In this document: in pieces, positions 1-12,900 of the stretch | How the letters are laid out: each line of letters begins with the position of its first letter | Numbering within the stretch: the stretch's first letter is position 1 | Origin: Ptychodera flava | Lineage: Eukaryota; Hemichordata; Enteropneusta; Ptychoderidae | Direction of reading: 5' to 3' | Length of the DNA stretch: 64,000 bases | NCBI RefSeq assembly: GCF_041260155.1 | Contig: NC_091934.1 | Span: forward strand, 43,058,898 to 43,122,897 | Notes under the pieces: model-generated | What the model saw: only the letters and a program-made list of their open reading frames with translations | The model's database searches: none | What the model was told of the DNA's origin: nothing | Position numbers and translations under genes: made by a program

Positions 1-336
1 ATTTCAATATTGAAAAGAAATCACTTCCTGAACAGTGGCACACAAAGGCGAAAGGCCAACAGGGCGCGATGGTCATTTTAAGTTGGCCTTCCTTAAGTGA
101 TTGAATCTCTTTGTAAATAAAAGATAAAAGGGTATCCATAATTGCCTAGGACAGAAACGCCCCCTCCGTTCTTACGAGTGTAATCGCCACTGGATATGTC
201 AGACTATACCCAAGATTTGCACGAGGGCATATAAACCTTTGTTGACTGATCGTCAACGAGCCAGCATTGAAAGCATAAATATTTTGTCAACAGCTCATAC
301 GGTATCTCTCTGTTTTGTCTGCCTTTGGCTGTCAAT

Positions 337-486
337 TGTATGTATGTATGTATGTATGTATGTATGTATGTATGTATGTATGTATGTATGTATGTATGTA
401 TGTATGTATGTATGTATGTATGTATGTATGTATGTATGTATGTATGTATGTATGTATGTATGTATGTATGTATGTATGTATGTATG
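337..486. repeat. (TGTA)n microsatellite
   Basis: About 150 bases of uninterrupted TGTA units, followed to 571 by degraded CATG, TATC and TAGG tetranucleotides. Long ORFs on both strands here are products of the repeat. Confidence 0.98.
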
Positions 487-587
487 CATACATGCATGTA
501 TGTATCTATGTATCTATCTATCTATCGATCGATCTATGTTATGAAGGTAGGTAGGCAGGTAGGTAGGTAGGTGCTTACGTATGTATG

Positions 588-589
<2 letters not shown>

Positions 590-675
<86 letters not shown>
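590..675. repeat. (TA)n microsatellite
   Basis: Pure TA dinucleotides for about 86 bases. Together with the preceding tetranucleotide array this makes 340 bases of continuous simple repeat. Confidence 0.98.
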
Positions 676-678
<3 letters not shown>

Positions 679-1818
679 TATACAGATGTACAGATGTCCT
701 CGTGGGAATGTACAGTGTTCGATGCTTCATGCGTCTGACAATCCTCAGACAGAACATGTTATATATATTCTGTATGAAAAGATTGAATACATGGAAAGAT
801 TGATCATGTATTTCTTTGCAGTGGAGAAACTAATTCTCGAAAGAGAAGAGACCGGAATATTTATAGTTTTGAATGCGCCATAAATATTCTCGATAATTAT
901 TCGAATGTATTTGTAAATGAATAATATCTGACAATAGGCGTTTCGTTTCGAGAGTTAATATCTCGATGAACATCAAATTTTCTATCAGGCTAAGATTTAC
1001 AGAAGATACAAAAATGCTTAAACTCAAATATTGCTGTGTATTTCCCGATTTGCCGGTTTTTACCTTACTTGTGACACGTTCCTATTCATGACTAGATGGA
1101 CGCATAATCCTGAAGATGGCGATTACAATCCCTGATTCGTTTCTAGCCAACATCCTTATTCATTGTGGAGCTTTAAAAGTCGGTATTATGACAGCACATT
1201 CACGCATGGCAAGTGGCGCGTTGCGACTGTTATTCAATTTTAATTTCCGCAGCGACTTGCTGTTGCGTTAGGAACAGTGGATAGAACTGGGACAAGTGAG
1301 GTGTATGTATCACATCTTATTCAATTGAAACTTATCCATGTGATATAGTATCTAATTTCGAAAACATAGAAATAACGATTACTTGACAATGTCACTTGTA
1401 AAGTCGATAACAAATTCTTGCAATGCTGAAGCGTCCTGTCGTTAGCGTTGTCGCCGACAGGTGTCGTTGATTTACCGGACGCAGAACCTTCAAAGGTTAT
1501 TTTTATCTTCGTATCACAAAATTGTCTCTGCCGTTAAGACCTTTGCCAGGACGCACTCCCCATGTCAAAGAGATGGGCTGAAAACTGTCATGGAGTGTTT
1601 TTGGAGCTCAGAAGTCGAGAGAATACAACGCTTGTTTTCGACTACCGCGCCTCTTGTTATCATGTGTGATACGAGCGAATTTCTACCGTGGCTATTTTTA
1701 ACGCACTATGATGAGAAAAGTATGAAACTACGGATAAAATGGAAAGTGACCAGTTAAGATTTTCGATGTTACGGAGGTAGGGTAGAAAGATAAGAAGAAA
1801 AATGTAACTATGTCTCAC
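676..1818. other. No gene seen
   Basis: Mixed-composition DNA. The only long frame, 1461-1757 (+), has no recognisable product or splice context. Confidence 0.5.
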
Positions 1819-1911
1819 CTGTTGCAAGCTCGATGTACATCGGATTGTGTCGGTAAGAGCCAGTATCCAGACAATTAGAACTAGACCTGAGAAGGTATGA
1901 GAAAGCGTCAT
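1819..1911 (-). CDS. Candidate signal-peptide first exon of an unknown gene
   Basis: An ATG at 1909-1911 opens 31 codons that end at CAG|GTGAGA, a strong donor, in phase 0. The peptide has a polar start, a hydrophobic core (GLVLIVWILAL) and a plausible signal-peptidase region ending near TDTIRC, followed by TSSLQQ. This is the shape of the first coding exon of a secreted or membrane protein. The frame stays open upstream of the ATG (to about 2301), but the upstream peptide contains an Asp-rich run made from a microsatellite and looks non-coding. No matching second exon was found between 1 and 1818, so the rest of the gene would lie left of the window. No family recognised. Confidence 0.35.
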
Positions 1912-1999
1912 GTTGTAACAGCAACCTGGAAAGTGTTGCTTACTCGGATTGAATTCTGCTATTAAAATGCTCCCTTTCCGTATGCGGGGGACGCTACAA

Positions 2000-2054
2000 T
2001 CACCATCATAATCATCATCATCATCTCCATCATCATAGTCATCATAATAATCAT
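2000..2054. repeat. (ATC)n imperfect microsatellite
   Basis: Imperfect ATC/ATA triplets. On the minus strand they give the Asp/Tyr-rich run in the ORF that overlaps the candidate exon at 1819-1911. Confidence 0.9.
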
Positions 2055-2301
2055 GTTTATTAAAACATGCAAATTTGAACGGAGATGATTGTGTGCATCC
2101 GCGCAATGATACCGAGTGAATTACTTGCCCAAGCGAAAGTTGTAATTGTGATTGATTTTCGGTGATAAGGCGTAGCTCCGCTCTTTTAAAATAGTCCGTT
2201 ATGGCAAGTTGTGAGTTAGATATGCCAATGATTTTGACGATCGCCCACGCGCATAAAAAATATGACGAACAAACACACCTATACTTGTTTTCTCTGTCCA
2301 A

Positions 2302-3064
2302 AGCGTTGAGTCGTGGCGAAGTTGAACGAGGTTGATTTCTGTGTGGGAGTTTCCTTGATTTCCTTACCTGTCACTGTAGAACCAACCAACGTTTGAACCA
2401 AAAACGGCAATTCAGAGTTCATATCGGAAAAAAATTACACCATTAGGCGTTTGTTCATCGGTGGCATATGTGGCACAAAGGCGTAAAAGAGTAATAGCAA
2501 TAAGTCGTGTTCACTGCTGGCAACAGAGTTCCGATGATCCATTCAGCCGTGCGCTTCTTTTACGCCGCGAACGGCAATGTATGAAATGCTACGTTCCAGC
2601 ATCCACAAAAGGCCTTTACTTCGGCAGCTTGCCCGTCGACGCGTTTTAACATCGAGCCGCTCACATTAACAAGAGAAAATCCTTTACGATTTTGTAAAGA
2701 AATCTGGCAACGTTTACCAATACTTTTCCTCGACAATTTCGCGAATTACTTACTTTAATGTTTCGAACAACCTCAACAATACTGTATAGAATATGGACGT
2801 GAACAATTTTATTTCTGAAGTATAATATGATATGAGCAAATTTCTGTCGTCGATTCGTTCAAGATATTTCAAAGGAATAATGGTAGGTTCGTGAAAACAG
2901 GGAGAGAAGTCGTCCCGTATCCGAGTCGAAGTATAATGTCAACAGTACGCGCCGTCAAGGATAACTACCTCTTTAAAGTTTTATCATGTCCAAACCAAAG
3001 ACATTCTCCACAGCTGACAGATGTTGTACTGCCACCGTATTCAACAAAGTCATTTTGCCATGAA
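2302..3064. other. No gene seen
   Basis: Short ORFs only (for example 2461-2649 on the plus strand), none with recognisable product. Confidence 0.5.
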
Positions 3065-3245
3065 AATGTGCTACAAAAGTATTCACATTATCAAAGTTAT
3101 TACCCCCTAAATGAGAATGACCCATCTCCTTAGTAATGACGATTTAGAATATATGCAAAATTATTGGCATTATCGGAGTGATTACCCCCCCCCCTCAAAT
3201 GAGAATAACCTGTCTCCATGGTAATGATGACTGGAAATACATGAA
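3065..3245. repeat. Two-unit diverged tandem duplication
   Basis: Two units of about 85 bases share a frame of attat, gatta-CCCC, AATGAGAATRACC and tctcc-tggtaatgat. The second unit carries a run of C residues not present in the first. Confidence 0.7.
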
Positions 3246-3410
3246 GTTTAGGTTAACAACAATGATCGCAGTGAACAAATTTGTTATTTCAAAATCACGA
3301 GCTGCCGAAATAGGCATTTAGAAATTTGGCAGGCATGGTCGTTTAATTTGTCGCCGTGGGTGGGGGTGGGGGATTGGGTTGCTGAAGTGGAAATAATTTT
3401 TCTCTTAAAG

Positions 3411-3746
3411 TGATATGCGCCTCCAAAGTGAAACTTTCCTCCATGAATCTTTCGACCATTCTCTTTCAAAATCAACAATAAAAATCGGGGGTCACCTAGC
3501 AAATTTTGGTACTAGGGAAACAAATTACTCAAGATTTACAGATGTTTGAAATTCAAAATGGCCGCCATCCCTGTGCTAACTCTATGGAGAAAAATAAAAT
3601 TTTTGATTTTCGAAAAAAATTAAGATGGTGAAAGCTTTCTTTCACCAACAGCTTTAAAATAAACCCCTACAAGTGGTATATCAGAATAGAATTGGTAAAG
3701 TTTGAATGCCTGAATATCTGTCCCCGAGGTGTCTTCTACCTTAATA
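3411..3746 (+). mobile_element. Family A MITE-like element, near full length
   Basis: Starts at TATGCGCCTC and ends at CTTCTACCTTAA. Internal landmarks shared by all copies: CCATTCTCTTTCAAAATCAA, AAAATGGCCGCCATCCCTGT, CCTACAAGTGG and GAATATCTGTCCCCGAGGTG. The best copies begin TTAAGGTAG and end CTACCTTAA, so the ends are inverted and overlap a TTAA site. No coding capacity. Confidence 0.8.
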
Positions 3747-4124
3747 TCTTACCTTCGGGAAAACAGTTGAGTCGTAACAGCTGGGCTTTACTTACATGTA
3801 ATACATCGATAACAGTGCTAACAATTGATGCCAAACTAAGCATGGATGGTGTTTAAAAGTCTTGAGATATTTCTTCTTCCGGCAATCATAACATCGCAAT
3901 CGCTATTTACAAAAACGTACAGTGAAAAATTCATTGCAGACAACGAATACGTAATGTGGAAATTGATTGGACAAGAAATGGAGGAGAAAATCGGAAGATT
4001 ACAAAGAAATGGTGAATACATCATGTGGAAAATTATTCAGAATTACAAATAAAGTTACTCCAAAATCATGATCAGAAAGTTACAGAAATGATGACGTATT
4101 TTGTCCGACGTACAGCAGGGCACT
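3747..4124. other. No gene seen
   Basis: Two short overlapping frames around 3836-4052 on opposite strands look like chance. Confidence 0.5.
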
Positions 4125-5274
4125 ACCAGTATTATTATACACCTGCGTCTGTAACTTATGGAGTTTCGTCGTTCAGTAAGTTACGTTATCATATACCTAG
4201 ATTCACGTGCCCATGTAAACCTATGGGAAAAGGCGCTCTTACAGGTGTGTAATAAGTTGCCGTATCACGCCCAGGCACACTTTGCCCAAATAAGGTAGTG
4301 TGCGCGCTTTTTCGAACTTTTTCATTGTCGTTGCTATCCACGTACATTCCATTCGAAAGCACGTCAGCGCGAGATTCGCACCCGTTTCTATGCGCTTCGC
4401 TCGTAGTTTTGAAGCAAATTGTAGACAGTTCGAATCTTATTCCGATCAAAATTGGTTAAAACAAGTGCTTGATAGTCTCCTCTCAATGTTTTGCTGAGAA
4501 AGTGTATTTTAACGAGCAGGATCAACTACTCATCTGTGCTCATTCTGTAGTGACATTGTCGTTCGCATAGAACAAGCTCGTGACGCGTTCCACAACAGAA
4601 CAAATGACAACATCGTACATATCAATCCGCAAAGTTGCGTGGCTCATGTTTTTTTAATTTACGCCCATAACTTTAACAAAATTTTATTGATAAATACTGA
4701 AACATATCACAACCGTTCAATAAGGTATATGATAAAACCTTTACGGCCCAGATACGGGTTTTGCGGACCTCGGTCGTACGGCGTACGGGCCCTCGCACGC
4801 TCGGGCCCTTCCGCCGTACAACCTCGGTCCGCAAAACCCGTATCAGGGCCGTAAAGATTAGTATCATAGACGCGGGGTCCAATAACTTTGACGCGGAGTA
4901 CAATAACTTCAGGTGTTATTGGACGCTATTTGACGTTTGACCTCAAAACACTTTTACGTCAACATGGAGAACAAGAAGAGAAAATTTCGCATTTTTTACA
5001 AAAATATATACGTCTTAGCATTCAGTACTTCCAAAATCAAATCGTGGTCAGTCCAAAACCTATGAATTCGAGTGAAATTATGCTGCTGACGTACAATTTC
5101 TACCGTGTGCACTGCGCAGCGCGGGTTGAAATTCCGTTCTGCGCTCTTTAGCGGACGCGCTCAACGCGTTCCCAGTCTGCTCGAGATCGCTCAGTACAGT
5201 GCGCGACGAGCATCCAAAAGACGCCTTAATTTCGACTTTTTTCTCGTAAAGTTGGACTTAAAAGGTGTTTAATA
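4125..5274 (+). mobile_element. Family C dispersed repeat, copy 1, interrupted
   Basis: Left piece (about 4125-4172) and right piece (about 4868-5274) match the continuous copy at 13690-14143. Shared landmarks are CACCTGCGTCTGTAACTTATGG, split here by small differences, then TTTGACGC, TACAATAACTT, GGTGTTATTGGAC, GGTCAGTCCAAAACC and CAATTTCTACC. Relative to copy 2, about 690 bases are inserted after 4172, including the hairpin at 4739-4856. No product recognised. Confidence 0.6.
4739..4856. repeat. GC-rich foldback hairpin
   Basis: Arms CTTTACGGCCC...GGGCCGTAAAG continue inward through ATACGGGTTTTGCGGACC and its reverse complement, then GTACGGCG. The near-palindrome is about 118 bases with a short loop around 4792-4805. 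Confidence 0.95.
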
Positions 5275-5420
5275 ATAAGGTTATTCCCCAAATACCGGGA
5301 TTTATGTCCTCGTACATCGTACGCTTCGGTATTGTCCTCGACGCTACGCGTCTCGGACAATACCTCCCCGCTGCACGATGTACTCGGACATAAATCCCGG
5401 TATTTGGGGAATAACCTTAT
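5275..5420. repeat. Foldback hairpin at the end of family C copy 1
   Basis: ATAAGGTTATTCCCC is answered by GGGGAATAACCTTAT; the arms continue through AAATACCGGGATTTATGTCC and GTACATCGT to a CpG-rich loop near 5345. Copy 2 of family C ends in a related but decayed hairpin. Confidence 0.95.
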
Positions 5421-7234
5421 AGTATCAGAAAATATAACAATAACAATAACCATCATCATTGTATGTGTAAAAATTGAAAAAAAAACTGATGTACAGTTCT
5501 TGCCTCTTATGATTCTTTAGAACATAATTTTTTTATATTCTGATATTTTCGACTGGAGTTGTTATCTAAGTCATGTAATCAAATAATTTTTTACGATTCC
5601 TTTGAAAGCATTGTCACTTAAAAAGTTCAGAACTATGATATCGATTTGTATAATATAATTAGGAAATAGGAGTATAACCACGGGGTATCCACGACAAACC
5701 GACCAATTTAAGATTCATTGAGAAATGACATTACTCGAAAATACAATGTTGAAAAGAAAACATATAACAAAATTGATTCAGCGGACATTATTTAAAGTAT
5801 TAATAACCTAATATAAAAGTGTTGTCACAAGAGTATTGTCTTGATAAATGTTCCGTTTGCCTCTCTGTAATAGTTAATTTATAATAAAGATAAAAATCAT
5901 AATTGCCATCTTCGTCGACATCTTCATCATCACCTACACACATAGTCGAAGTGAAGACAAGCTTAAAGATACCTCGTGAACTTTGACCTTTGCAAATATT
6001 GTAAAGCAAGTGTGAGGCAATACTCGGGTAGGTATTTAGAGAATGCTGTGTATTTGGTTGTTAATGGTATTTTTGCTGTAGAATCTATGCAGTTTGCATT
6101 GATCGTCTGTTTTGGATTTTGGAAACCAAGAATTGTTTTTTTATGTAGAAATCTCGCCATATTGAAGGTCGATGGACGAAAAACGAACATCCGTACAATT
6201 TGATTTGTGTGTCAGTGTGATAAGGTTCAACAGAATGCCTTGCTTAAAATGAACCACCCCGTGTCCTGCTCAAGGAGTCAATGGGGCTTTCAGAAGAAAT
6301 CGTCGTTACAACATATTTAATAAGAATTGTACCCTCACGTCCTCCTTTCTACATATTCTATGTCCATGCCTAAAGGCTTCTGTCGACTTATGGGTAGAGT
6401 CGTTTTCCACGTAAAACCGTGAACAATGGGAAAAAGTATGACGGTGGCAAGCGTGCTAGCTTCAGCGTGGGATCACATCCTCGGCAATCCTTTAACGACA
6501 GTGTCCAAGTTTAGACAATTTTACACAGGAACTTCTTTCTATTTCCTATCAAACAAGTACACATATTGGATGTCACTCACAGGCGCTAGGACCAACCCAT
6601 GGTGAAATATTATCCGGTTGATAAGCCCTTAGTGATATAGTTTTCGTGAATTCGTAAACCGCAAAAAGGTGTCTTTTCGATTGATGAGAAATCGTCAACA
6701 TAACGTGTAGCATTAAGCAGACTTACTTTAGTTAGCGAAAATAATACAACGATGATGAATGGAAAACAGTGATAGTACACTCACCTACCCCTAGAGAAAA
6801 CGCCCGAGACAAAGTGTTAGAAATTACTTTAGCGTGTTATATGTACATTAACGATCTTGAAAATCTTTATATTGTAATGTTATATTGTATTATACAATAG
6901 CTTTGTCAATACCAGTAAATTTTGTGACGTCATCCATCCAATTATTACTGATGATGTATCCGATTATCCAGCATTGTGACAAGATGTTTTCTACACCTAC
7001 AAATTCACTGGCATCGCTCAAACTATAATAATACCCCTTCTTGCCCGTAATGGACTCAAAGCAAACTTTGCACTCAATCTTGAAGTCAGCTTCGCCTCGT
7101 ACATTATGTCGGCCTTTGTCGCTTAAATATTGTTTGTTTATTTGTAATTATTGCAAGAAACAAGCTGATACGTGACAATGTGATCTACCTTGTGTTAGTA
7201 TTATTTTCGTACCGTCAAAACAAGAATAAAAGTT
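5421..7234. other. No gene seen
   Basis: AT-rich DNA. The pair of overlapping ORFs at 5963-6203 on opposite strands has no recognisable product. Confidence 0.5.
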
Positions 7235-7479
7235 GAATGCGCCTCATGGACAGATATTCGGTCTCTCAAGTTTTTATAATTCTTTTCTGATCTACCAATT
7301 GTAGGGTCTCATTTTAAAGCTCTTGGTATAAAACCAATTTTCACGGTATTTTTCGAAAATCGAAGGTAATTTGTTTACCTAGTACCAATCTTTGAACGGT
7401 GTCCCCTATTCTTATTCTTGATGTGAAAGAGAAACATTTGAGCAAAGTTGAAATCTTTCACTTTCGTGGCGTTTACTAC
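7235..7479 (-). mobile_element. Family A MITE-like element, minus orientation
   Basis: Reads in reverse: GCGCCTC at the left, then the complements of GATCAG, AAGTGG and the GGGGTCACCGT landmark, ending near CGCCACGAAAG. The central AATGGCCGCC block is deleted. Confidence 0.7.
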
Positions 7480-7527
7480 GTTAAGCGCCAGCGCGTTATT
7501 CAGAACACAGTTCACTTAGCAATCGTC

Positions 7528-7529
<2 letters not shown>

Positions 7530-7592
<63 letters not shown>
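7530..7592. repeat. (TA)n microsatellite
   Basis: About 63 bases of TA dinucleotides. Confidence 0.98.
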
Positions 7593-7594
<2 letters not shown>

Positions 7595-8534
7595 TACTAT
7601 ATCTACCAATCTTAAAGACAATATTCAAACAATGTTCTTAATACTTCGTTATTATTAAAAAATTCTTTTCACAAATGGCTTTGTGCTTGTCGTATCCATA
7701 AATAAGGAAAAGTTAATGACATTTCTTTTCTTTGTAAATGAGATAGCAGAAAACTAATTGACATTCTGTGATGACTTCATTGCAACAACTCAGGTGATAT
7801 CATGATGCAACGTAACATAATTTGATTCACCTTTCACTGACATGCGCAACTTGAAGTCATCGGCATAGAACACCAGGTGACAGTGACAGTCATTCTGATG
7901 TATCCCTGATAAAAAGTACAAATCACAGGGTTCTCGAAATAGACCCTTGAGGTACATCCTTTGTGACATGTATCAATGATGATATTTTCCATGCAAAAAC
8001 AACTCTTTGTAATTTATTGTGATGGTATGACGAAAGCAAGGTTAACACCCACCCGTCCACCCACCCACCTATCCCCCGTGACGTATGTCTGATTTTTGTG
8101 AATGAATTGCATTTTTTGGTTTTGCACGAAAAACAATTTGATTATGTCCTATGCCCTACCCTGCCGAGTCTCTTAATCATATTTGTCCGGGCTGTACTAC
8201 CTTCAATGTTTTGCGTTCTTTCAATCAATGGTGGGGTTTTCTCACCTACTGTGCTTAAAAAGAAAACACTGGATAAATTTATCGATAAATGGAGAAATGA
8301 CCAATCACCTACAATAATGCGATGTGTCATTTAGCAGTTTACGGCCATGGTTTTATCGTTTATTTGGTGGAAAATGAAATGTTTTCTGGCGATATCCCCA
8401 TAAAACTCTATAAACTGTAAATTCAGGAGTATTTTCCGGTATTTATGCAGAAAGTGGGGAGTCCGAATATCTGTCCTTAAGGCACATTCTTTCTTTAGGC
8501 AAGTCACTGAGATCGTAGATGACAGTTTAAAATC
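7593..8534. other. No gene seen; fragment of family A near 8455-8495
   Basis: The only repeat signal is GAGTCCGAATATCTGTCC at about 8460, a remnant of the right end of family A. ORFs at 8098-8334 and 8142-8330 on opposite strands look like chance. Confidence 0.5.
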
Positions 8535-8756
8535 AACCTTTTGAGCGCTGTAATTTTTCCCATCAAAATTTTAGTGCAACATTTTACCAATTTGTATTTC
8601 TGTGAATTTTTTGATAATTTTTGACCAAACACACCTCACTTTCATTTGCTACAGGTTTTCATCAAAAGTTTGACAAAAATCTGAAAAAATTTGACTGGGG
8701 TACATTTTATAATCTTAAAGGCGACAAAAATTGACTTTGGCGCTCAAAGGGTTTTT
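8535..8756 (+). mobile_element. Family B TTAA MITE, copy 1
   Basis: Begins AACCTTTTGAGCGCTG and ends TTGGCGCTCAAAGGGTT. Interior landmarks: CCAAAATTTTAGTGCAACA, TTTGACCAAACACACCTCAC and GACAAAAATTGACTTTGGCG. The flanking TTAA has decayed on both sides. Confidence 0.85.
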
Positions 8757-9774
8757 AAAACAACTTCACATGTGACAATATCGAGGCTTGGCATGGTAGA
8801 TGGACAGTGACGCATGTGTTACACTCTTATTACGAAAGGTGTGGGCAACAAAAATTCCGGATACTCGTTGTAAAAGTTCGCAACTGGGGAGTAACGTAAC
8901 TTCAACTGACAACAATTACAAAATAAGGTCTGTTCATGAATGAACCGTCTGTATACCGTCATCCGCTGGATCAGCAGGTGAAATATCACTTGTGCTAGGA
9001 ATTAGACTGACCCGTGGAGCGTCGGTAGATAAAATGTCATTGCTGTACCATTCCTACCTGTCTTGTAGAAAATAACAGATTAGTCGGAAATGTACTAGAA
9101 GCGGACAAAATTATTCAAGACAAATACAGTCAGTCACATACTGCAAGGCGAGAGAATACTTTCTCACCGGAAAACATCAATCGGTTTACGTCGAGCTTGT
9201 TCCTGCTAGGCAAAAAATCGGTTTTTGCAAAGGTCAGATGAATGAGGTGACACCAATAGATGCTGTAGGTCAGCGCACAGACCAAAATTAATAAATGTGT
9301 CCATGGCAAGCCCTGTGAAAAGTCAATGACTGCCTACACACTCGCAAAATTATTAACCGCAAATTGTAGAGAATGTCGAAACTGCTTTCCGTGCGGACTT
9401 CTTCCTCTTATACCGGGGAGTGGTGTGGGTGTTGAATAGTACTTTATGTCTGTGTATCATTACTTATATTGTCGGTTCATACCCATGTGTATTATACGTA
9501 ATGATCGCTGATTACAACACAAAGAGGAAATCAACAAGCGACTCTGTGAATGAAATGAATGGAAACTACAAGTGCTCGAGGAACGGTTTTACTTTTCCGA
9601 CATCTATAAAATTGATTCATGAGTCGCCATGGAACATAAAAATAAAATGCTGGTAAATTAGGTTATACTTTATTGAGGACTATTGCAACGATAAAGTGAC
9701 AATTTTCCCATGTTCAAAGTCATTTCCTTGTCACTGACATCAGCGTATTGTGTATCACTTCGTCCTCCTACCAG
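8757..9774. other. No gene seen
   Basis: An ORF at 9420-9656 (+) codes an N-terminal hydrophobic stretch but lacks a recognisable family or clear splice sites. Confidence 0.45.
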
Positions 9775-9994
9775 AACCCTTTCAGTGCTGTAATTTTTCC
9801 CACCAAAATTTCAGTGCAACATTTTACTAATTTTCATGAATTTTTCTGTAATTTATTTGATAATTTTGAACCAAATAGACATCACATTTCATTTGCTACA
9901 AATTTTTATCAAAATTTTGGCAAAATTCTGGAAAAAACCTGACTGGGGTATATTTATAACAGGGACAAAAATTGACTTTGGCGCTCAAAGGGTT
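9775..9994 (+). mobile_element. Family B TTAA MITE, copy 2
   Basis: AACCCTTTCAGTGCTG to GGCGCTCAAAGGGTT, same interior as the other copies. ORFs at 9748-9942 and 9836-10066 lie inside it and are artefacts. Confidence 0.88.
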
Positions 9995-12900
9995 GAGCTT
10001 GCAGGTAGCCTGCATCTAGAAATCGCCGCATGCGGGGATATGACATATTTGGACTACATCCAATGATAGTCAGAAATCACGCCCTGAAACCATAATTTTT
10101 TGTTCCCGAATTCGCGCTATTCACTAGTAATTTCTTAGTCTAATGTTGACTGCTACCATCAAAATCGGATGTATCAAAATGTGATAACAAAAATACGACG
10201 CCATCTTTTAAGTTTAAACAATGGGCTATGGTGTTAAAAGTGTTTTAAGGCAGATTTCAACCATTGTGAACGACTTATAAAGACCTATTTCCACTGGGTC
10301 ACTCAAAGCTTAAACAGAAAGTGGGCGATACTTTACTGGCATGAATATCGTTACTGACTGCTTCTCCAAGTGTGCAATCGATTGTATATCGAAAATGATT
10401 TGTTTTACTGAGACGCAATATAACAACATTACTGAATAACAAAAAACCACATACGTTCTGATAAAATTATAACGTGCCGTGGTATAGAGGTTCAATGTAA
10501 ATCTGGATGTAAGCTTACCCACACAGAGCGGATTAAACTCATATACATTTTACACGACACTTGAAGTAGACGTACACGTTCGAAAAAAAGCTATATTACC
10601 GTGTAATTAAAAATTGCAACGGGCGAAATCATTTCATTATAAGTTTTAATTGATATTTACTCATAATTCGGTGTTTCTGTGCGAAGTAGAATTAAAGTAG
10701 GAGATTCTAGTATGGATAATTCCTCTCGACATTAAGAAGTCGGACATTTGCCATCAAATGTACTTTTAAAGCCTGTGTTGATGACGATAATGAGTGTGAA
10801 AACAGATAGGAAGCAACACATTGTCTGATATTGCTCCTAAGATATGGGTCAGGGAAAATAGAAATGAAAATCACCAAATGTCATTAGTTATATATTAATT
10901 TCGGAACACTCTCAATATTACAAAATACACCATAAGAACTAATAGATCAGTACTCAGTACCTATAATCAAATAACAATTGAAACATGTTTCACAGATAAT
11001 GTAGAGTGATAAACTTTTAATACAAAAATGAAAAACTTGGCATCAAATCTTTACGTATGCAAACATCATCGTCATACATTTGAAAGCAATTTAGGTTTGT
11101 GGTTGCACAAAAAATGAAGTTTTGAAAAATGGGAAATTGATCTTAGATACGAATTTTGTTTTCTCTTGACGACATCTGAATAACGACATACGTAGAAAGT
11201 CAGAGAGTTTTTTAGAAGAAATCATGCTTTTACCAAATAAAAGATAAATTGATATAAAATTTAAAATTTGAATTTTGTTGGAATTTTAATCTTTGTCAAT
11301 ATGATCATCCTAGACTTTATCGATATCTACAAAATAAATTTGAAAGCTATCTGATAATTACTTTTACGGCACATGGCATGTCGACCAAACCTTAGCAAAA
11401 GGGCCGTTAAAAATTACACAATATGCCAATTATGTTATCATTTATACATATTTTAACACAGTAATTATCAAATACCTACATGCATACGACTCTGGTGTGT
11501 GTGTGTGTGTGTGTGTGTGTGGTGGGGGGGTGTTCTACGTGGACCAATACACTTTACACTTTGGTAGCCCCCTTTATTCTAACGGATCTCAACCCCCTTT
11601 AATAAATGGATTTCTCTATTTTACCTTATCGGAAATATGGCTCTTGATAATTACTTTTAAGAGTAGGAGATTTATTTTCGAGTGTCTGTTTTTGATTGAT
11701 ATGAGTGCAATGGTTGGATATGACGTCTTTCAAAGTTTAATTTCATGTTGATGCACGCACTTCCCCCGCCTCCGTGGGTGAAAACAAACATCAATATTAT
11801 TTCGATTGCGTTCAAGCTTGAATGTATTCAGCGTCATTGACCTTCTTTCATAATCACATACTTTCTGGGTTTTCCTGATTCAAAGACCGGTTTCGGTGAG
11901 TGATATTACCGAAGGCAAATGAATAATTAATGTAAGGAAAGAGATTAACAGCTCGATTAACTGTAACTTTTAATATAATTTTACAGTGTCGGTTTTTTTT
12001 TGTGTTTGTAAGATACTGTTTCTTCTTTAATGCACGGAAACAAGTCACAATGCCTGGTGCTGAACTCGTCAGAAATATATGTATTTGAATAGTAAGTGAT
12101 GCTATGCTGTTGATAACCATGTAGTAATTTCTTTGTCAACAACATCATTGCATTCTAATACATAGAACTGTATTTGCTCGGACAAACTTTGCATTTCAAC
12201 AGACTTTGGGGAAAAGGAAAGACATTCTTGTTTTTCTGAAAAAAATAGTAAAAATATTATTAAATGTTACAAGTATGGTCCCCGTACGACACACTGTGGT
12301 AAACGTAACATATTTTATGATATGCATTGTCCTTGAATGTGAACGCTCTCATATGCCACTAATAGATAGAAAATGTTAAAAATAGATAAGATAATTTTCG
12401 AATGTCCAGTGGCAACGGTCGAAGTTTTTCCTCGTTTTGTGTTCTTCCAAGCTCATAAATATATTCATCTTTCTTCACTCGCATTTTCATCAATGCATCT
12501 GTTTGTCCTGAAAATACAGAAGAAGCATAAATGAAATTTGAGCAACTCTATTGATTCTGCAATCCGGGGAAGAACGGGAAAATTTGATGAAGAACAAATG
12601 TCAAAAGCATTTTTAACTACGAGAACTGCTGCAGAAATCATATGGCCTTGAAAATTGCTCTCGTCAATGCGTAAAGGATTAATTGGACGGCTGAGGAGGC
12701 CTTCTTATTAGAGGCTCCATATGAACCTATATTTCATCTTTTTCAGCGATATAGATCAAAACAACTGTGCCACCTGAATCTTTACGTACTAAGAATGAGC
12801 ACACAGGAGTTCGAGCGTCACGTGTCACGAATGAAAATTATGCACACGGCACTTAAAATTTGAAGGAAATACGGCTATTCCATGGAGTGAAATCTAATAA

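Noticed and set aside
204..757. Several ORFs of 60-101 codons on both strands
   Set aside because: Their peptides are TYIH, MYVC, YI and similar tandem repeats translated from the TGTA and TA microsatellites.
1660..2301. A 213-codon minus-strand ORF as a whole gene
   Set aside because: The upstream part contains an Asp/Tyr run from an ATC microsatellite and the downstream part reads through a strong splice donor at 1818. Only the 1819-1911 segment looks like an exon.
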